NCBI GenBank assembly: GCA_000434035.1
Contig: FR893516.1
Coordinates: 66,879 to 110,817, forward strand
Direction: 5' to 3'
Length of the DNA: 43,939 nt
DNA from: Clostridium sp. CAG:452
GTDB lineage: Bacteria; Bacillota; Clostridia; TANB77; CAG-508
Below, piece after piece: positions 34,093 to 42,877 of this stretch. The notes below the pieces were generated by a model. The model did no database searches. It was not told the origin of the DNA and worked only from the letters and a program-made list of their open reading frames with translations. The position numbers were made by a program, and so were the translations under genes. Each line of letters begins with the position of its first letter. Position 1 is the first letter of the stretch.

Positions 34093-34093
34093 T

Positions 34094-35068
34094 ATGAAAA
34101 CATATCTAATTACCGGTGGGGCAGGCTTTATTGGCTCTAGTTTAAGTGAAAGATTAATTAAAGAAGGAAATAGAGTAGTTGCAATTGATAATTTTTGTGA
34201 TTTCTATAATCATACAATAAAAGAAAATAATGTAAAAGAATTGATTAAGAATTCCAATTTTAAACTATATAGAAATGACATTAGAGATAGGGAATCAGTT
34301 AAAAAGATTTTTGAAGAGAACAATATTGATATAGTAATGCATTTAGCTGCTATGGCAGGAGTTAGACCTTCCATAGAAAACCCAGTACTTTATCAAGAAG
34401 TTAATTGCATGGGAACTCAAAATATATTGGAAGAAATGAAAGCACATAATGTTAAAAATCTTGTTATGGCATCATCTAGTAGTGTTTATGGAAATTGCAA
34501 AGAAGTTCCTTTTAAGGAAAACATGATAGTTGATTTTGCAATCAGTCCTTATGCAGCAACTAAAAAGGCTAATGAGGTTATGACACATGTTTATCATAAA
34601 TTATTTGATATGAACGTTATAATGCTTAGATTTTTTACAGTATATGGACCAAAACAAAGACCAGATTTAGCAATTAATAAGTTTACAAGATTAATGCTTG
34701 AAGATAAAGAAATACCAATGTTTGGAGACGGAACAACTTCAAGAGATTATACATATATTGATGATATTGTAGATGGCATTATTAGGTCTTGTAACTATGT
34801 AGAAAACAACAATGATGTATATGAAATATTAAATTTAGGAAATTCTTCTCCGGTTTCTCTAAAAGAAATGATAAACACTATTGGACAAGCTATTGGAGTA
34901 GAACCAAAAATCAAACAACTTCCAATGCAACCAGGAGATGTAGATAGAACTTTTGCAGATATTTCAAAGGCAAAAAAATTAATAGGATATAATCCAAAAA
35001 CTTCTTTTAAAGAAGGTATTGAAAATTTTGTTGAATGGTATAAAATAAATAAAGATTTATATATTTAG
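34094..35068 (+). CDS. NAD-dependent nucleotide-sugar epimerase (UDP-glucuronate/UDP-glucose 4-epimerase family)
   Basis: A 324-residue extended short-chain dehydrogenase. ITGGAGFIGSSLSERL is the NAD motif (about 6-21), followed by MHLAAMAGVRPS, the serine site SSSSVYGN and the catalytic Y-x3-K in SPYAATKKAN. The RFFTVYGPKQRPDLAI and TTSRDYTYIDDIVDGI stretches resemble UDP-glucuronate 4-epimerases and WbpP-type epimerases. Next to UDP-glucose dehydrogenase, the likely job is UDP-glucuronate to UDP-galacturonate. A 4,6-dehydratase role is less likely. I chose the ATG at 34094 with AAGGAG. An earlier in-frame ATG at 34064 lies inside the flippase. Confidence 0.85.
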   Translation: MKTYLITGGAGFIGSSLSERLIKEGNRVVAIDNFCDFYNHTIKENNVKELIKNSNFKLYRNDIRDRESVKKIFEENNIDIVMHLAAMAGVRPSIENPVLYQEVNCMGTQNILEEMKAHNVKNLVMASSSSVYGNCKEVPFKENMIVDFAISPYAATKKANEVMTHVYHKLFDMNVIMLRFFTVYGPKQRPDLAINKFTRLMLEDKEIPMFGDGTTSRDYTYIDDIVDGIIRSCNYVENNNDVYEILNLGNSSPVSLKEMINTIGQAIGVEPKIKQLPMQPGDVDRTFADISKAKKLIGYNPKTSFKEGIENFVEWYKINKDLYI

Positions 35069-35080
35069 GGGGAAAATAAT

Positions 35081-36247
35081 ATGAAAATAGCAGTAGCTGG
35101 AACAGGATATGTTGGATTATCTTTAGCAACATTATTAAGTCAAAAAAATGAGGTAGTAGCACTAGATGTTATTCCTGAAAAGGTAGAAATGATAAATAAT
35201 CATATTTCACCAATTGAAGATAAAGAAATTAAGGAGTATTTTAAAACAAAAAAATTAAATTTGAAAGCAACTTTAGATTATAAAGAAGCTTTTGAAGGAG
35301 CAAAGTTCGTTATAATTAGTACTCCAACAAACTATGATGATGAAAAAAACTATTTTGATACTTCTAGTGTAGAAGATATAATTCAAAAAGTAAAAGGAAT
35401 GAATATAGATACAACAATGGTTGTTAAGTCTACAATACCAGTTGGATTCATAGATGCAATGAAAGAAAAATATGGAATAGATAATATAATGTTTAGTCCA
35501 GAATTTTTAAGAGAAGGACATGCTTTATATGATAATCTATATCCATCAAGAATTGTTGTAGGAGAAAAATCTAAAAGAGCAGAAGAATTTGCAAATCTTT
35601 TAAAAGGATCATGCTTAAAAGATAATGTAGAAATTAAGTTTATGAATTCAACAGAAGCAGAAGCTGTTAAATTGTTTGCAAATACATATTTAGCTTTAAG
35701 AGTTGCATATTTTAATGAATTAGACACATATGCAGAACTTAAAGGACTTAATACAAAAGACATTATAGATGGAGTGTGCTTAGACCCAAGAATTGGTACA
35801 CACTACAATAATCCATCATTTGGATATGGAGGGTATTGTTTACCAAAAGATACAAAGCAATTAAAAGCAAATTACAAAGATGTTCCAGAAAATTTAATTA
35901 GTGCTATTGTTCAAAGCAATACTACAAGAAAAGACCATATTGCAGATGTTATTATAGCTAAAAAACCAAGCATTGTAGGAATTTATAGATTAACAATGAA
36001 AAGTGGCTCTGACAATTTTAGGTCAAGTGCAATACAGGGTATAATGAAAAGAATAAAGGCTAAGGGTATAGAAGTTGTGGTATATGAGCCAACATTAAAA
36101 GATGATGAATTCTTTAATAGCAAAGTTATAAGAGATATAGAAGAGTTTAAAAAACTTTCTGATGTTATAGTTGCAAATAGAATGAATACTGATTTAGAAG
36201 ATGTAAAAGAAAAAGTATACACAAGAGATTTATTTGCAAGAGATTAA
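35081..36247 (+). CDS. ugd: UDP-glucose 6-dehydrogenase
   Basis: A 388-residue NAD-dependent enzyme making UDP-glucuronate from UDP-glucose. It has an N-terminal AVAGTGYVGLSLATLL, VKSTIPVGF, FSPEFLREGHALYD and the catalytic cysteine in GYGGYCLPKDTKQL (C253), followed by the C-terminal UDP-binding half. The length and order match the short Streptococcus Cap3A/HasB type. It closes the polysaccharide operon with a terminator after it. It supplies a uronic acid that the TupA-like or QueC-like proteins could modify at the carboxylate. Confidence 0.94.
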   Translation: MKIAVAGTGYVGLSLATLLSQKNEVVALDVIPEKVEMINNHISPIEDKEIKEYFKTKKLNLKATLDYKEAFEGAKFVIISTPTNYDDEKNYFDTSSVEDIIQKVKGMNIDTTMVVKSTIPVGFIDAMKEKYGIDNIMFSPEFLREGHALYDNLYPSRIVVGEKSKRAEEFANLLKGSCLKDNVEIKFMNSTEAEAVKLFANTYLALRVAYFNELDTYAELKGLNTKDIIDGVCLDPRIGTHYNNPSFGYGGYCLPKDTKQLKANYKDVPENLISAIVQSNTTRKDHIADVIIAKKPSIVGIYRLTMKSGSDNFRSSAIQGIMKRIKAKGIEVVVYEPTLKDDEFFNSKVIRDIEEFKKLSDVIVANRMNTDLEDVKEKVYTRDLFARD

Positions 36248-36262
36248 TAAGAAATAGAATTT

Positions 36263-36296
36263 ATAGAGTTGTGCTAAAATGTACAACTCTATTTTT
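36263..36296 (+). terminator. Rho-independent terminator of the polysaccharide operon
   Basis: ATAGAGTTGT (36263-36272) pairs with ACAACTCTAT (36283-36292), ten perfect base pairs, followed by a T5 run. Confidence 0.88.
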
Positions 36297-36341
36297 GTCG
36301 AAAATAGGCGAACAAAAATTCTTGACTATTTGCACAAATGT

Positions 36342-36401
36342 TTGTAAAATAATGTAAGAAAAAGTATAATTATGCTATTTGACAAACTATCAATTGATAG
36401 T
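36342..36401 (+). promoter_or_regulatory. Promoter and palindromic operator of the toxin-antitoxin operon
   Basis: TTGTAA (36342-36347), 17 bases and TATAAT (36365-36370) form a good promoter. A second pair, TTGACT (36322-36327) with TAAAAT (36345-36350), also has a 17-base spacer, and a third, TTGACA (36379-36384) with TATAAT (36403-36408), has 18. A perfect 16-base palindrome, ACTATCAATTGATAGT (36386-36401), sits just before the third -10 and 9 bases before the AAGGAGG site, fitting autorepression by the HTH antitoxin. Confidence 0.65.
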
Positions 36402-36421
36402 GTATAATAAGGAGGAGAAAT

Positions 36422-36835
36422 ATGGAGATAAACTTTACTTCGCCAAAAGAAGAAGTAATTAAATTTTTATTGGAGTTAAAAAAAGTAATGTCTAACAGAG
36501 ACTTTGATGTTAATAAAGATCTAGATGTTATTTTGAAAAAGAAAAATGAGAACTCGTTAGATCCATATACAACTCAAAATACATTGTTAAAATTAGATTT
36601 TGATAAAAATGATATTGCAGATACATTAAAAAAACTAAGTGTTGAAGAATATATAGAAACAGGAAAAGATAGAAAGGATATTAGCTCTCCTGAATTTTAT
36701 ATTTTTGGAAAAGAGGTACAAGGAAATTTAATATACATAAAAATTAAAATAAGAGATAAAATAAATCATAAAGTCTTTTGTGTCTCTTTTCATTTTGCTA
36801 GATATCCAATATCTAATTTTCCATATAAATATTAG
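36422..36835 (+). CDS. MqsR-family-like type II toxin
   Basis: A 137-residue small protein. The central LKLDFDKNDIADTLKKLS and the late GKEVQGNLIYIKIKI followed by KVFCVSFHFA match the layout of MqsR (LDFD, helix, then VTGQVYLKI-like and VSF strands), a ribosome-independent mRNA interferase of the RelE fold. It is longer than E. coli MqsR (98 residues), with an extra N-terminal helix. It precedes its antitoxin by 14 bases, toxin first, the usual MqsRA order. Nuclease activity is inferred. GGAGGAG precedes the ATG. Confidence 0.7.
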   Translation: MEINFTSPKEEVIKFLLELKKVMSNRDFDVNKDLDVILKKKNENSLDPYTTQNTLLKLDFDKNDIADTLKKLSVEEYIETGKDRKDISSPEFYIFGKEVQGNLIYIKIKIRDKINHKVFCVSFHFARYPISNFPYKY

Positions 36836-36849
36836 GAGGTGTATTATTC

Positions 36850-37893
36850 ATGGACGTTTTAATTGAAAAAGTTAAGATTGATTGTCCTTTTTGTAACAAG
36901 GAGCATATACTGGAAAAAAGAAAAAGAGATACAGTAGGAATAGTAAAAGGGGAACAAATTAATTTTGAAGAGGAATATTTCTTATGCAATATAACTGAAA
37001 CAGATGAAAATGAGTTTGTTACAGCTAAAATGATGGATGAAAATTTACTGAAAGCAAGAGATGAATATAGAAAAAAACATGATTTACTTACATCTACACA
37101 AATAAAAGAGATAAGGGAAAAATATAAATTGACACAAGCAGAATTTTCTTTTTTGCTAGGGGTAGGAGAAGTTACTATTACTAGATATGAATCTAAATCA
37201 ATACAAGAAGAAGCCTATGATAAATTAATGAGACTAATTGATAAAGATGCTTTGCTTGCATTAGATTATCTAGAAAGAAATAAGAGTAAATTTAAAGATG
37301 TTAAATTTAGAAAAATAGAAAACAATATAAAAGAAGTAATAAACAAAGATACATATAACTATTTAAATATACAAGAAATTTATACAAAATATATAGAATA
37401 TGAAGGTAAGAGTATTTGTAATGGCTTTAAAGAAATAGATATTGATAAAATAGAATCTGTATTAAAATATGTTGCGCAAAGAATGAACAACTTATATAAA
37501 GTTAAGTTAATGAAGATATTGTGGTATATAGATTTTATTTATTACAAAAACCACAAAAAGTCTATGATGGGGTTGGTTTATTCTCATCAAAGAATGGGAG
37601 CACTACCAATAGGATTTGACGAAATAATTAAGTTGCCATCCATAATAATAGATGAACAAATGAAAGAATATGATGGAGAATACAAAAGTTGTTATCACAT
37701 ATTACCGAATGAACAATATAAAACCAAAAAATTATTAAAAGAAGAATTAATAATTATAGACAAAGTTTTAAATAAATTTGCAACATATAATACAGATGAA
37801 ATTGTAAATTATATGCATAAAGAAAAGGCATATCAAGACACTAAACAAAATGATATTATAAAGTATGATTTGGCAGAGTATATATCACTATAA
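36850..37893 (+). CDS. Antitoxin: MqsA-like zinc finger, HTH and Panacea (SocA/DUF4065) fusion
   Basis: A 347-residue three-part antitoxin. Residues 1-75 form an MqsA/YgiT-like zinc region with CPFC (C12, C15) and C46. The fourth cysteine of a standard site is missing. Residues about 82-118 are an XRE-type HTH (IKEIREKYKLTQAEFSFLLG with GEVTITRYES). After a linker, residues about 205-335 are a Panacea domain (YKVKLMKILWYIDFIYYK, then GLVYSHQRMGALPIGFDEI), the promiscuous toxin-neutralising domain also called SocA/DUF4065. AGGAGG precedes the ATG. It should bind the upstream palindrome and neutralise the MqsR-like toxin. Confidence 0.82.
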   Translation: MDVLIEKVKIDCPFCNKEHILEKRKRDTVGIVKGEQINFEEEYFLCNITETDENEFVTAKMMDENLLKARDEYRKKHDLLTSTQIKEIREKYKLTQAEFSFLLGVGEVTITRYESKSIQEEAYDKLMRLIDKDALLALDYLERNKSKFKDVKFRKIENNIKEVINKDTYNYLNIQEIYTKYIEYEGKSICNGFKEIDIDKIESVLKYVAQRMNNLYKVKLMKILWYIDFIYYKNHKKSMMGLVYSHQRMGALPIGFDEIIKLPSIIIDEQMKEYDGEYKSCYHILPNEQYKTKKLLKEELIIIDKVLNKFATYNTDEIVNYMHKEKAYQDTKQNDIIKYDLAEYISL

Positions 37894-37953
37894 ATAAACT
37901 AATAAAACTATTTATTTCTAACTATTACACATATAATCACTAAGGTTAAATTT

Positions 37954-37993
37954 AGCAATTGTTTTTATAAAAATAAGAACAATTGCTTTTTTT
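37954..37993 (+). terminator. Rho-independent terminator of the toxin-antitoxin operon
   Basis: AGCAATTGTT (37954-37963) pairs with AACAATTGCT (37978-37987) across a 14-base loop, followed by T7. The remaining gap (37894-37953) is AT-rich with no clear element. Confidence 0.85.
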
Positions 37994-38012
37994 ATATTTT
38001 TTACAAAAACTA

Positions 38013-38042
38013 TTGCAAATATATTGTTAAAACATATATAAT
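38013..38042 (+). promoter_or_regulatory. Promoter of the CpsCDB-like operon
   Basis: TTGCAA (38013-38018), an 18-base spacer and TATAAT (38037-38042), 46 bases before the chain-length gene. It gives this regulatory operon transcription independent of the toxin-antitoxin unit. Confidence 0.65.
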
Positions 38043-38088
38043 ATTTGAAGAATATGCCAAAATAATTTACAAAAGAAGGGGAGAAAAA

Positions 38089-38805
38089 ATGGAAGAATTA
38101 GATCTAAAAGAATTGTTTCTAATTTTTTGGAACAGAAAATTAGAAATCCTACTTATTACAATTATTGCATTAATAGTTGGAGTTTTATATTCATATTTTT
38201 ATTTAACACCTGTTTATAAAGCATCTACTACATTAATATTAGCACAAAGCTCTAAAACAGTAGATAAAACAGGAGATAGTTCAATTACTCAAACAGATTT
38301 AACTTTAAATTCTAAATTAGTTTCAACATATAGCGAAATAATGAAAAGAAAATCAGTATTAAGTAAAGTTATTAGTAACTTAGGTATGTCTGAAAAAGAT
38401 ATGGACTCAATAAAGAAAAATGTTTCTGTAAAAGCTGTATCAGATACAGAACTTATAGAGATAACAGTAAAAAATGCGGACCCAGAAAAAGCTGCTTTAA
38501 TAGCAAATGAAATTGCAAAAGTATTTAGTGAAAAAGTAGTAGAAATTTATAATATAAGCAATATATATGTTTTGGATAGAGCAGAAGCAAGCGATGTTCC
38601 ATGCAATATAAATCATGCAAAAGATCTTGTTATATTTGCATTTATAGGACTAGTTATTTCTGTTATTGTTTGCTTAATTGCAAATATGTTAGATACAACA
38701 ATAAAAACAGAAGAAGATGTTGAAAAGGCTACTGGATTAATGGTTTTAACCTCTATACCAGACTATAACATAGAAAACAACAGAAAAAAAGGAGGTAGAA
38801 GATAA
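38089..38805 (+). CDS. Polysaccharide chain-length regulator/kinase activator (Wzz/CpsC/YveK)
   Basis: A 238-residue membrane protein with helices at about 18-38 and 180-203 and an extracellular loop between, the Wzz (PF02706) layout of Gram-positive CpsC/CapA. The cytoplasmic C-terminus after the second helix (about 204-238) should dock and activate the BY-kinase encoded next. It lacks a kinase domain of its own, as expected in Firmicutes. Its stop overlaps the kinase ATG by one base. GGGGAG precedes the ATG. Confidence 0.9.
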   Translation: MEELDLKELFLIFWNRKLEILLITIIALIVGVLYSYFYLTPVYKASTTLILAQSSKTVDKTGDSSITQTDLTLNSKLVSTYSEIMKRKSVLSKVISNLGMSEKDMDSIKKNVSVKAVSDTELIEITVKNADPEKAALIANEIAKVFSEKVVEIYNISNIYVLDRAEASDVPCNINHAKDLVIFAFIGLVISVIVCLIANMLDTTIKTEEDVEKATGLMVLTSIPDYNIENNRKKGGRR

Positions 38806-39626
38806 TGAAAAGAGAATTAATAGTTCAAAGAAGTCCAAAATCTCCTGTTGCAGAGGTTTTTAGAACACTAAGAACAAATATACAATTTATGAATTCACAA
38901 AAGGATTTAAAAACATTATTAGTAACATCTACAATGCCAGGTGAAGGTAAAAGCTGGGTTTCTTCTAACTTAGCAATAACATTTGCCCAAGCAGGGAAAA
39001 AAGTTGCATTAGTTGATGCAGATATGAGAAAAGGAAGATTACATACAATGTTCCAAGTAGAAAACATTCCAGGATTATCAAATTATTTATCTGGAATAGA
39101 TGAGATAGGAGCATCAAACAAAGAAGGAATTATTCACTATGTAAAGCCAACACCTGTAGATAATTTGTTCTTAATAACCTGTGGTAACGTTCCACCAAAT
39201 CCATCTGAATTATTAGCATCAGAAAAAACTTTAGATATGATAGATAAACTAAAAGACATTTTCGATATCGTAATATTAGATGGAACACCAGGACTAATTG
39301 TTACAGATGCATTAATACTTTCTAGAATAGTAGATAGTACTATAATTGTAACATCGCACAAATCAACCAAAAAAGACAATTTGGCAAAGGTAAAAAAGGA
39401 TATAGAAAATGTAGGGGGAAAAATTGCAGGTGTGGTTATTAATAAAGTACCAGTAAATGTTGCAAAATATGAATCAAGTTATTATTACGGCTCAACAGCA
39501 ATATCAAATACTCCAAGAAAAAAAGAACCAGAAAGAGAATTTTATACAAATGATTCTTCAAGAATAACAAAAGCTAAAAAAGAGGATATATTGAATCAAT
39601 TAGATGAATTTTTAAAGGATAAATAA
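38805..39626 (+). CDS. Bacterial tyrosine kinase (CpsD/CapB/YwqD family)
   Basis: A 273-residue BY-kinase that autophosphorylates on C-terminal tyrosines and controls polymer length. The Walker A motif is TMPGEGKS (43-50), Walker A-prime VALVDADMRKGR (67-78) and Walker B VILDGTPG (156-163). A tyrosine cluster follows at KYESSYYYGS (Y222, Y226-Y228), but it is about 45 residues before the end rather than at the very tail. The C-terminal extension after it is charged. It works with the CpsC-like partner upstream and the phosphatase downstream. Confidence 0.92.
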   Translation: MKRELIVQRSPKSPVAEVFRTLRTNIQFMNSQKDLKTLLVTSTMPGEGKSWVSSNLAITFAQAGKKVALVDADMRKGRLHTMFQVENIPGLSNYLSGIDEIGASNKEGIIHYVKPTPVDNLFLITCGNVPPNPSELLASEKTLDMIDKLKDIFDIVILDGTPGLIVTDALILSRIVDSTIIVTSHKSTKKDNLAKVKKDIENVGGKIAGVVINKVPVNVAKYESSYYYGSTAISNTPRKKEPEREFYTNDSSRITKAKKEDILNQLDEFLKDK

Positions 39627-39638
39627 TAGGAGAAAGTT

Positions 39639-40373
39639 ATGATAGATGTACATTCACATATAATTCCAAACGTAGATGATGGTTCATCAAGTGTAAGTGA
39701 AACTTTTGAAATGATTGAAGAAGCAAGAAAAATAGGATTTACAGATATAATATTAACATCACATTTTTTGCTAAACAGTTATGAGACTAATTCAAAAGAA
39801 TTAGTCTTTTGGAAAGAAAAATTACAAGAAGTTTTAGATAAAAAAGAAATTGATGTAAAATTACATTCAGGAATGGAAATTTATATATCAAGCCAAATGG
39901 AAGAACTTATAAAAAAGAAAAAACTATTAACATTGGCTAATAGCAGATATATGTTAATAGAATTGCCACTTAGCTCAACAGTAAAGAACTTAGATTATGT
40001 GTTGTATTTTTTAGAAAGTATTTCTATTAAACCAATAATTGCTCATCCAGAAAGATATAAATGTGTTCAAGAAAATCCGGAACTAGTAGAAGAGTATATT
40101 AACAAAGGTGCATTAATACAATGTAATTATGCTAGTATATTAGGTTTATATGGAGATAAAGCTAAAAAAACAGTAAAAAAACTGCTAAAAAATAATTTGG
40201 TAGACTTCTTAGGAAGTGACTGCCATAAGCCAAATCAAATATATTTACTTGTACCAGAGGCCATAAAAAAAATAAAAAAATTGATAGGTGATTCAAGATT
40301 TGAAAAGATATCTAATTTGAATCCACAAAGAATTTTAAAGAATGAGGAATGGGAATATGATGAGAAAAACTAA
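39639..40373 (+). CDS. PHP-type tyrosine phosphatase (CpsB/CapC/YwqE)
   Basis: A 244-residue manganese-dependent phosphatase of the PHP fold that reverses the BY-kinase. MIDVHSHIIPNVDDGS gives metal ligands H5 and H7, followed by ILTSHF, the glutamate and histidine region ILPI-like IIAHPERY and late GSDCHKP. All of these are family hallmarks. An intragenic 10-base-pair hairpin (39784-39807) is followed by T bases but lies inside the frame. The end overlaps the pyruvate kinase start. Confidence 0.93.
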   Translation: MIDVHSHIIPNVDDGSSSVSETFEMIEEARKIGFTDIILTSHFLLNSYETNSKELVFWKEKLQEVLDKKEIDVKLHSGMEIYISSQMEELIKKKKLLTLANSRYMLIELPLSSTVKNLDYVLYFLESISIKPIIAHPERYKCVQENPELVEEYINKGALIQCNYASILGLYGDKAKKTVKKLLKNNLVDFLGSDCHKPNQIYLLVPEAIKKIKKLIGDSRFEKISNLNPQRILKNEEWEYDEKN

Positions 40374-41802
40374 AATAGTGTGTACCTTAGGACCAGCTAC
40401 AGATGATCCAGAAGTTTTAAAAGCTCTTATGAATGCAGGGATGAATGTGGGAAGAATAAACTTTTCGCATGGAAATTATCAAGACCAAGAAGAAAGAATT
40501 AATGTGTTTAAATGGATTAGAGGAGAACTAGGATTACCGATTCCTCTTCTACTAGATACACAAGGCCCAGAAATAAGAATAGGAAAATTTAAAGACGACA
40601 AAAAAGTTTTATTAGAAAAAGGAGCTACATTTACATTATTAAATGCAGATGAATTGGGAGACGAAACAAAAGTATCTATAACATACAAAGAATTATATAA
40701 AGATGTATCTGTAGGAAAAACTATTTTAATTAATGATGGAACAATAGAATTAAAAGTAAAAGAAATAGCAGATAAAGATATAGTTTGTGAAGTTATACAA
40801 GGTGGATACTTAACTAACAGAAAAAGTATTAATGTTCCAGATTTAATTTTAAATTTGCCAAGCATAACAGAAAAAGATATAGCAGATATAAAATATGGAA
40901 TAACAGCAGGATTTGATTATATAGCCGCTTCTTTTGTAAGAAAACCAGAAGATGTTCTTGCAATTAAAGAAGTTTTAAAACAAAACAATGGAGAACATAT
41001 AAAAGTTATATCTAAAATAGAAAATAGAGAAGGAATAGATAATTTTGATAAAATATTAGAAGTTTCAGATGGAATAATGGTAGCAAGAGGAGATTTAGGT
41101 GTGGAAATACCTATGGAACAAGTTCCAATATATCAAAAACAATTTATTAAGAAAACATATAAGCAAGGAAAACCAGTTATAACAGCAACTCAAATGCTAG
41201 AATCTATGATAACAAATTCAAAACCAACAAGGGCAGAGGTTAGTGATATAGCAAACGCAATATATGATGGAAGTAGTGCAATAATGCTATCTGGAGAAAC
41301 TGCAACAGGAAGTTATCCAGTAGAGTGCGTAAAAACAATGAATAAAGTTGCTTTAACAATAGAAGATTCTTTAAAATATTGGAAAAGATTTAAAAACAGA
41401 GATTATAATTTAGAAAATTTAGATTATAAGTTTAATATGAATTTTTCTGTATGTACATTAGCAGCAAATATTGAAGCAAAAGCAATAATAGCATATACAA
41501 ACACAGGAGATACATCAAGAATGGTATCAAGTTTTGGACCAGAATGCCCAATATTTGCAATAACAGAAAATGAAATAACATATAGACAATTAGGAGCAGC
41601 ATGGAATATTACACCTAAACTTTTTCCTCATCAAGATAGCATAGATAAACTTGTTTATTTAGGTATAGACACATTAAAAAAAGAAGGATTTTTACAAAAA
41701 GGAGATAAGGTAGTAATTGCAGGTGGAGCAAAAGTAGTTACAGATTTATCTGATGCAGAAGCAGATATAAATACCGTAATGGGTGGAATAGTACAAATAT
41801 AA
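40357..41802 (+). CDS. pyk: Pyruvate kinase
   Basis: Glycolytic enzyme of 481 residues that makes pyruvate and ATP from phosphoenolpyruvate and ADP. RKTKIVCTLGPATDD starts the barrel, followed by NVGRINFSHGNY, LLDTQGPEIR, ISKIENREGI, VARGDLGVEIP and the signature region KPVITATQMLESM. The C-terminal regulatory domain is present, but the extra PEP-utiliser domain of Bacillus enzymes is absent. The ATG at 40357 (or 40360) follows AGGAATGGG. The ATG at 40342 lies before that site. It overlaps the phosphatase gene by 17 bases, so glycolysis and polysaccharide control are transcriptionally coupled here. Confidence 0.94.
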   Translation: MMRKTKIVCTLGPATDDPEVLKALMNAGMNVGRINFSHGNYQDQEERINVFKWIRGELGLPIPLLLDTQGPEIRIGKFKDDKKVLLEKGATFTLLNADELGDETKVSITYKELYKDVSVGKTILINDGTIELKVKEIADKDIVCEVIQGGYLTNRKSINVPDLILNLPSITEKDIADIKYGITAGFDYIAASFVRKPEDVLAIKEVLKQNNGEHIKVISKIENREGIDNFDKILEVSDGIMVARGDLGVEIPMEQVPIYQKQFIKKTYKQGKPVITATQMLESMITNSKPTRAEVSDIANAIYDGSSAIMLSGETATGSYPVECVKTMNKVALTIEDSLKYWKRFKNRDYNLENLDYKFNMNFSVCTLAANIEAKAIIAYTNTGDTSRMVSSFGPECPIFAITENEITYRQLGAAWNITPKLFPHQDSIDKLVYLGIDTLKKEGFLQKGDKVVIAGGAKVVTDLSDAEADINTVMGGIVQI

Positions 41803-41823
41803 AGTATAAAGATGGAGAAAGAA

Positions 41824-42771
41824 ATGTTAAAAAAAAGAATTATTTTAATTTTATTATTAATTAGTTTAATTACAAATGTTAGCGTGTTTGCAACAGATGT
41901 AGATACAGATGGTAATACAACCACAGGAGAGATTGTATCACCACCAACAGAAAACACTGTTACAGGAAACACGGAGCAAAAACCTGAAAAAGAGCCAGAA
42001 AAAGAAGAAGAGCCAAAACAAGAAGAACCAACTACAAACAACAACTCTAACAAACCAACTCCAGAAAGAAATAACAGACCAAGCTATGAATCACAAACTA
42101 CAAATACTAAAACAAAGTCAGAAAATGCTAACCTAAAGAGTTTAGCTTTAGAAGGAACAGATTTGGCACCAGAATTTAAAGCGAGTATTACATCATATAC
42201 AGCAATTGTAGGATTAGATGTAGAAGATATTAAAGTAATAGCAGAGCCAGAAGATTCTGAAGCAACAGTAACTGTTAAAGGTAATAAAGGACTAGAAGAA
42301 GGTGAAAATAATATAACAGTTACTGTAGAGGCGGAAGCAGGTAATACAAAAACATATACAATTAATGTTACAAAAACTTTGAACGAAGAAGCCATGAATA
42401 CTAGGTTAAAATCATTAATAGTTCAAGGATTTAATATATATCCATCTTTTCAAAGCAATATCTATAATTATAATATAAATGTAAGTGAAGAAATATCAAA
42501 ACTAGATGTATCTGCTGAAACTGAGAATGAAAAAGCTACGTTTGTAATAGAGGGAAATGAAGACTTAAAACAAGGAGATAATTTAGTTAAGATCATAGTA
42601 ACAGCAGAAGATGGAGTAACAACTGGAGAATATAAAATAAATGTATTTATAAATTCAAATGTTGTAAAAGCACAAACAGAAAATAAATTACCAGCACTAA
42701 TTTTATTGGCTGTTCTAACTGTTGCAGCAATTATTATAGCTGGAATGCTAATTAAAAAACATAAAAATTAA
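41824..42771 (+). CDS. Membrane-anchored protein with two cadherin-like beta-sandwich domains
   Basis: A 315-residue exported protein. A signal peptide covers 1-23 (cleavage after VFA), then a Pro/Glu/Lys/Thr-rich low-complexity stalk (about 25-100) and two PF12733-type cadherin-like domains at about 101-185 and 190-276. Each begins with NxxLKSL and ends with TYTINV or EYKINV. A C-terminal helix lies at 288-310 with a KKHKN tail, so the domains face outward. It has no LPxTG motif. The role may be surface adhesion or carbohydrate contact. I start at 41824 because GGAGAAAG lies just upstream. The ATG at 41812 would add four residues. Confidence 0.85.
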   Translation: MLKKRIILILLLISLITNVSVFATDVDTDGNTTTGEIVSPPTENTVTGNTEQKPEKEPEKEEEPKQEEPTTNNNSNKPTPERNNRPSYESQTTNTKTKSENANLKSLALEGTDLAPEFKASITSYTAIVGLDVEDIKVIAEPEDSEATVTVKGNKGLEEGENNITVTVEAEAGNTKTYTINVTKTLNEEAMNTRLKSLIVQGFNIYPSFQSNIYNYNINVSEEISKLDVSAETENEKATFVIEGNEDLKQGDNLVKIIVTAEDGVTTGEYKINVFINSNVVKAQTENKLPALILLAVLTVAAIIIAGMLIKKHKN

Positions 42772-42784
42772 TAATATATTCCGA

Positions 42785-42819
42785 AGCACTTAGAAGAAAA
42801 AACTTCTAAGTGTTTTTTT
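42785..42819 (+). terminator. Rho-independent terminator
   Basis: CACTTAGAAG (42787-42796) pairs with CTTCTAAGTG (42803-42812) around A6 and is followed by T7. It separates the pyk and cadherin-like unit from the spore-coat operon. Confidence 0.92.
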
Positions 42820-42848
42820 CACGTTTTTAGGTCAGTAATCATAAGATA
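42820..42848 (+). promoter_or_regulatory. Candidate sporulation (sigma-E/K-like) promoter of cotJ
   Basis: CATAAGATA at 42840-42848 fits the mother-cell -10 pattern CATAnnnTA, with a CAC -35-like element at 42820-42822, 17 bases upstream. No sigma-A pair is evident. In Bacillus cotJ is read by sigma E. Short AT-rich matches like this are weak evidence. Confidence 0.35.
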
Positions 42849-42877
42849 TATATATACTGTAAAAGGAGGAATAGATA

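Noticed and set aside
36248..36421. Riboswitch or tRNA in the gap before the toxin-antitoxin operon, and likewise in the other larger gaps (10903-11074, 12993-13227, 37894-38088)
   Set aside because: No cloverleaf or known riboswitch core could be recognised. The gaps are explained by terminators, promoters and short palindromes.
39784..39807. Terminator-like hairpin inside the CpsB-like phosphatase gene
   Set aside because: A ten-base-pair stem with an A4 loop and a short T run is visible, but it is within a conserved frame and the T run is only about four bases.
41909..42136. Second plus-strand open frame inside the cadherin-like gene
   Set aside because: It is a Gln/Lys-rich out-of-frame reading of the low-complexity stalk, without a start site of its own.
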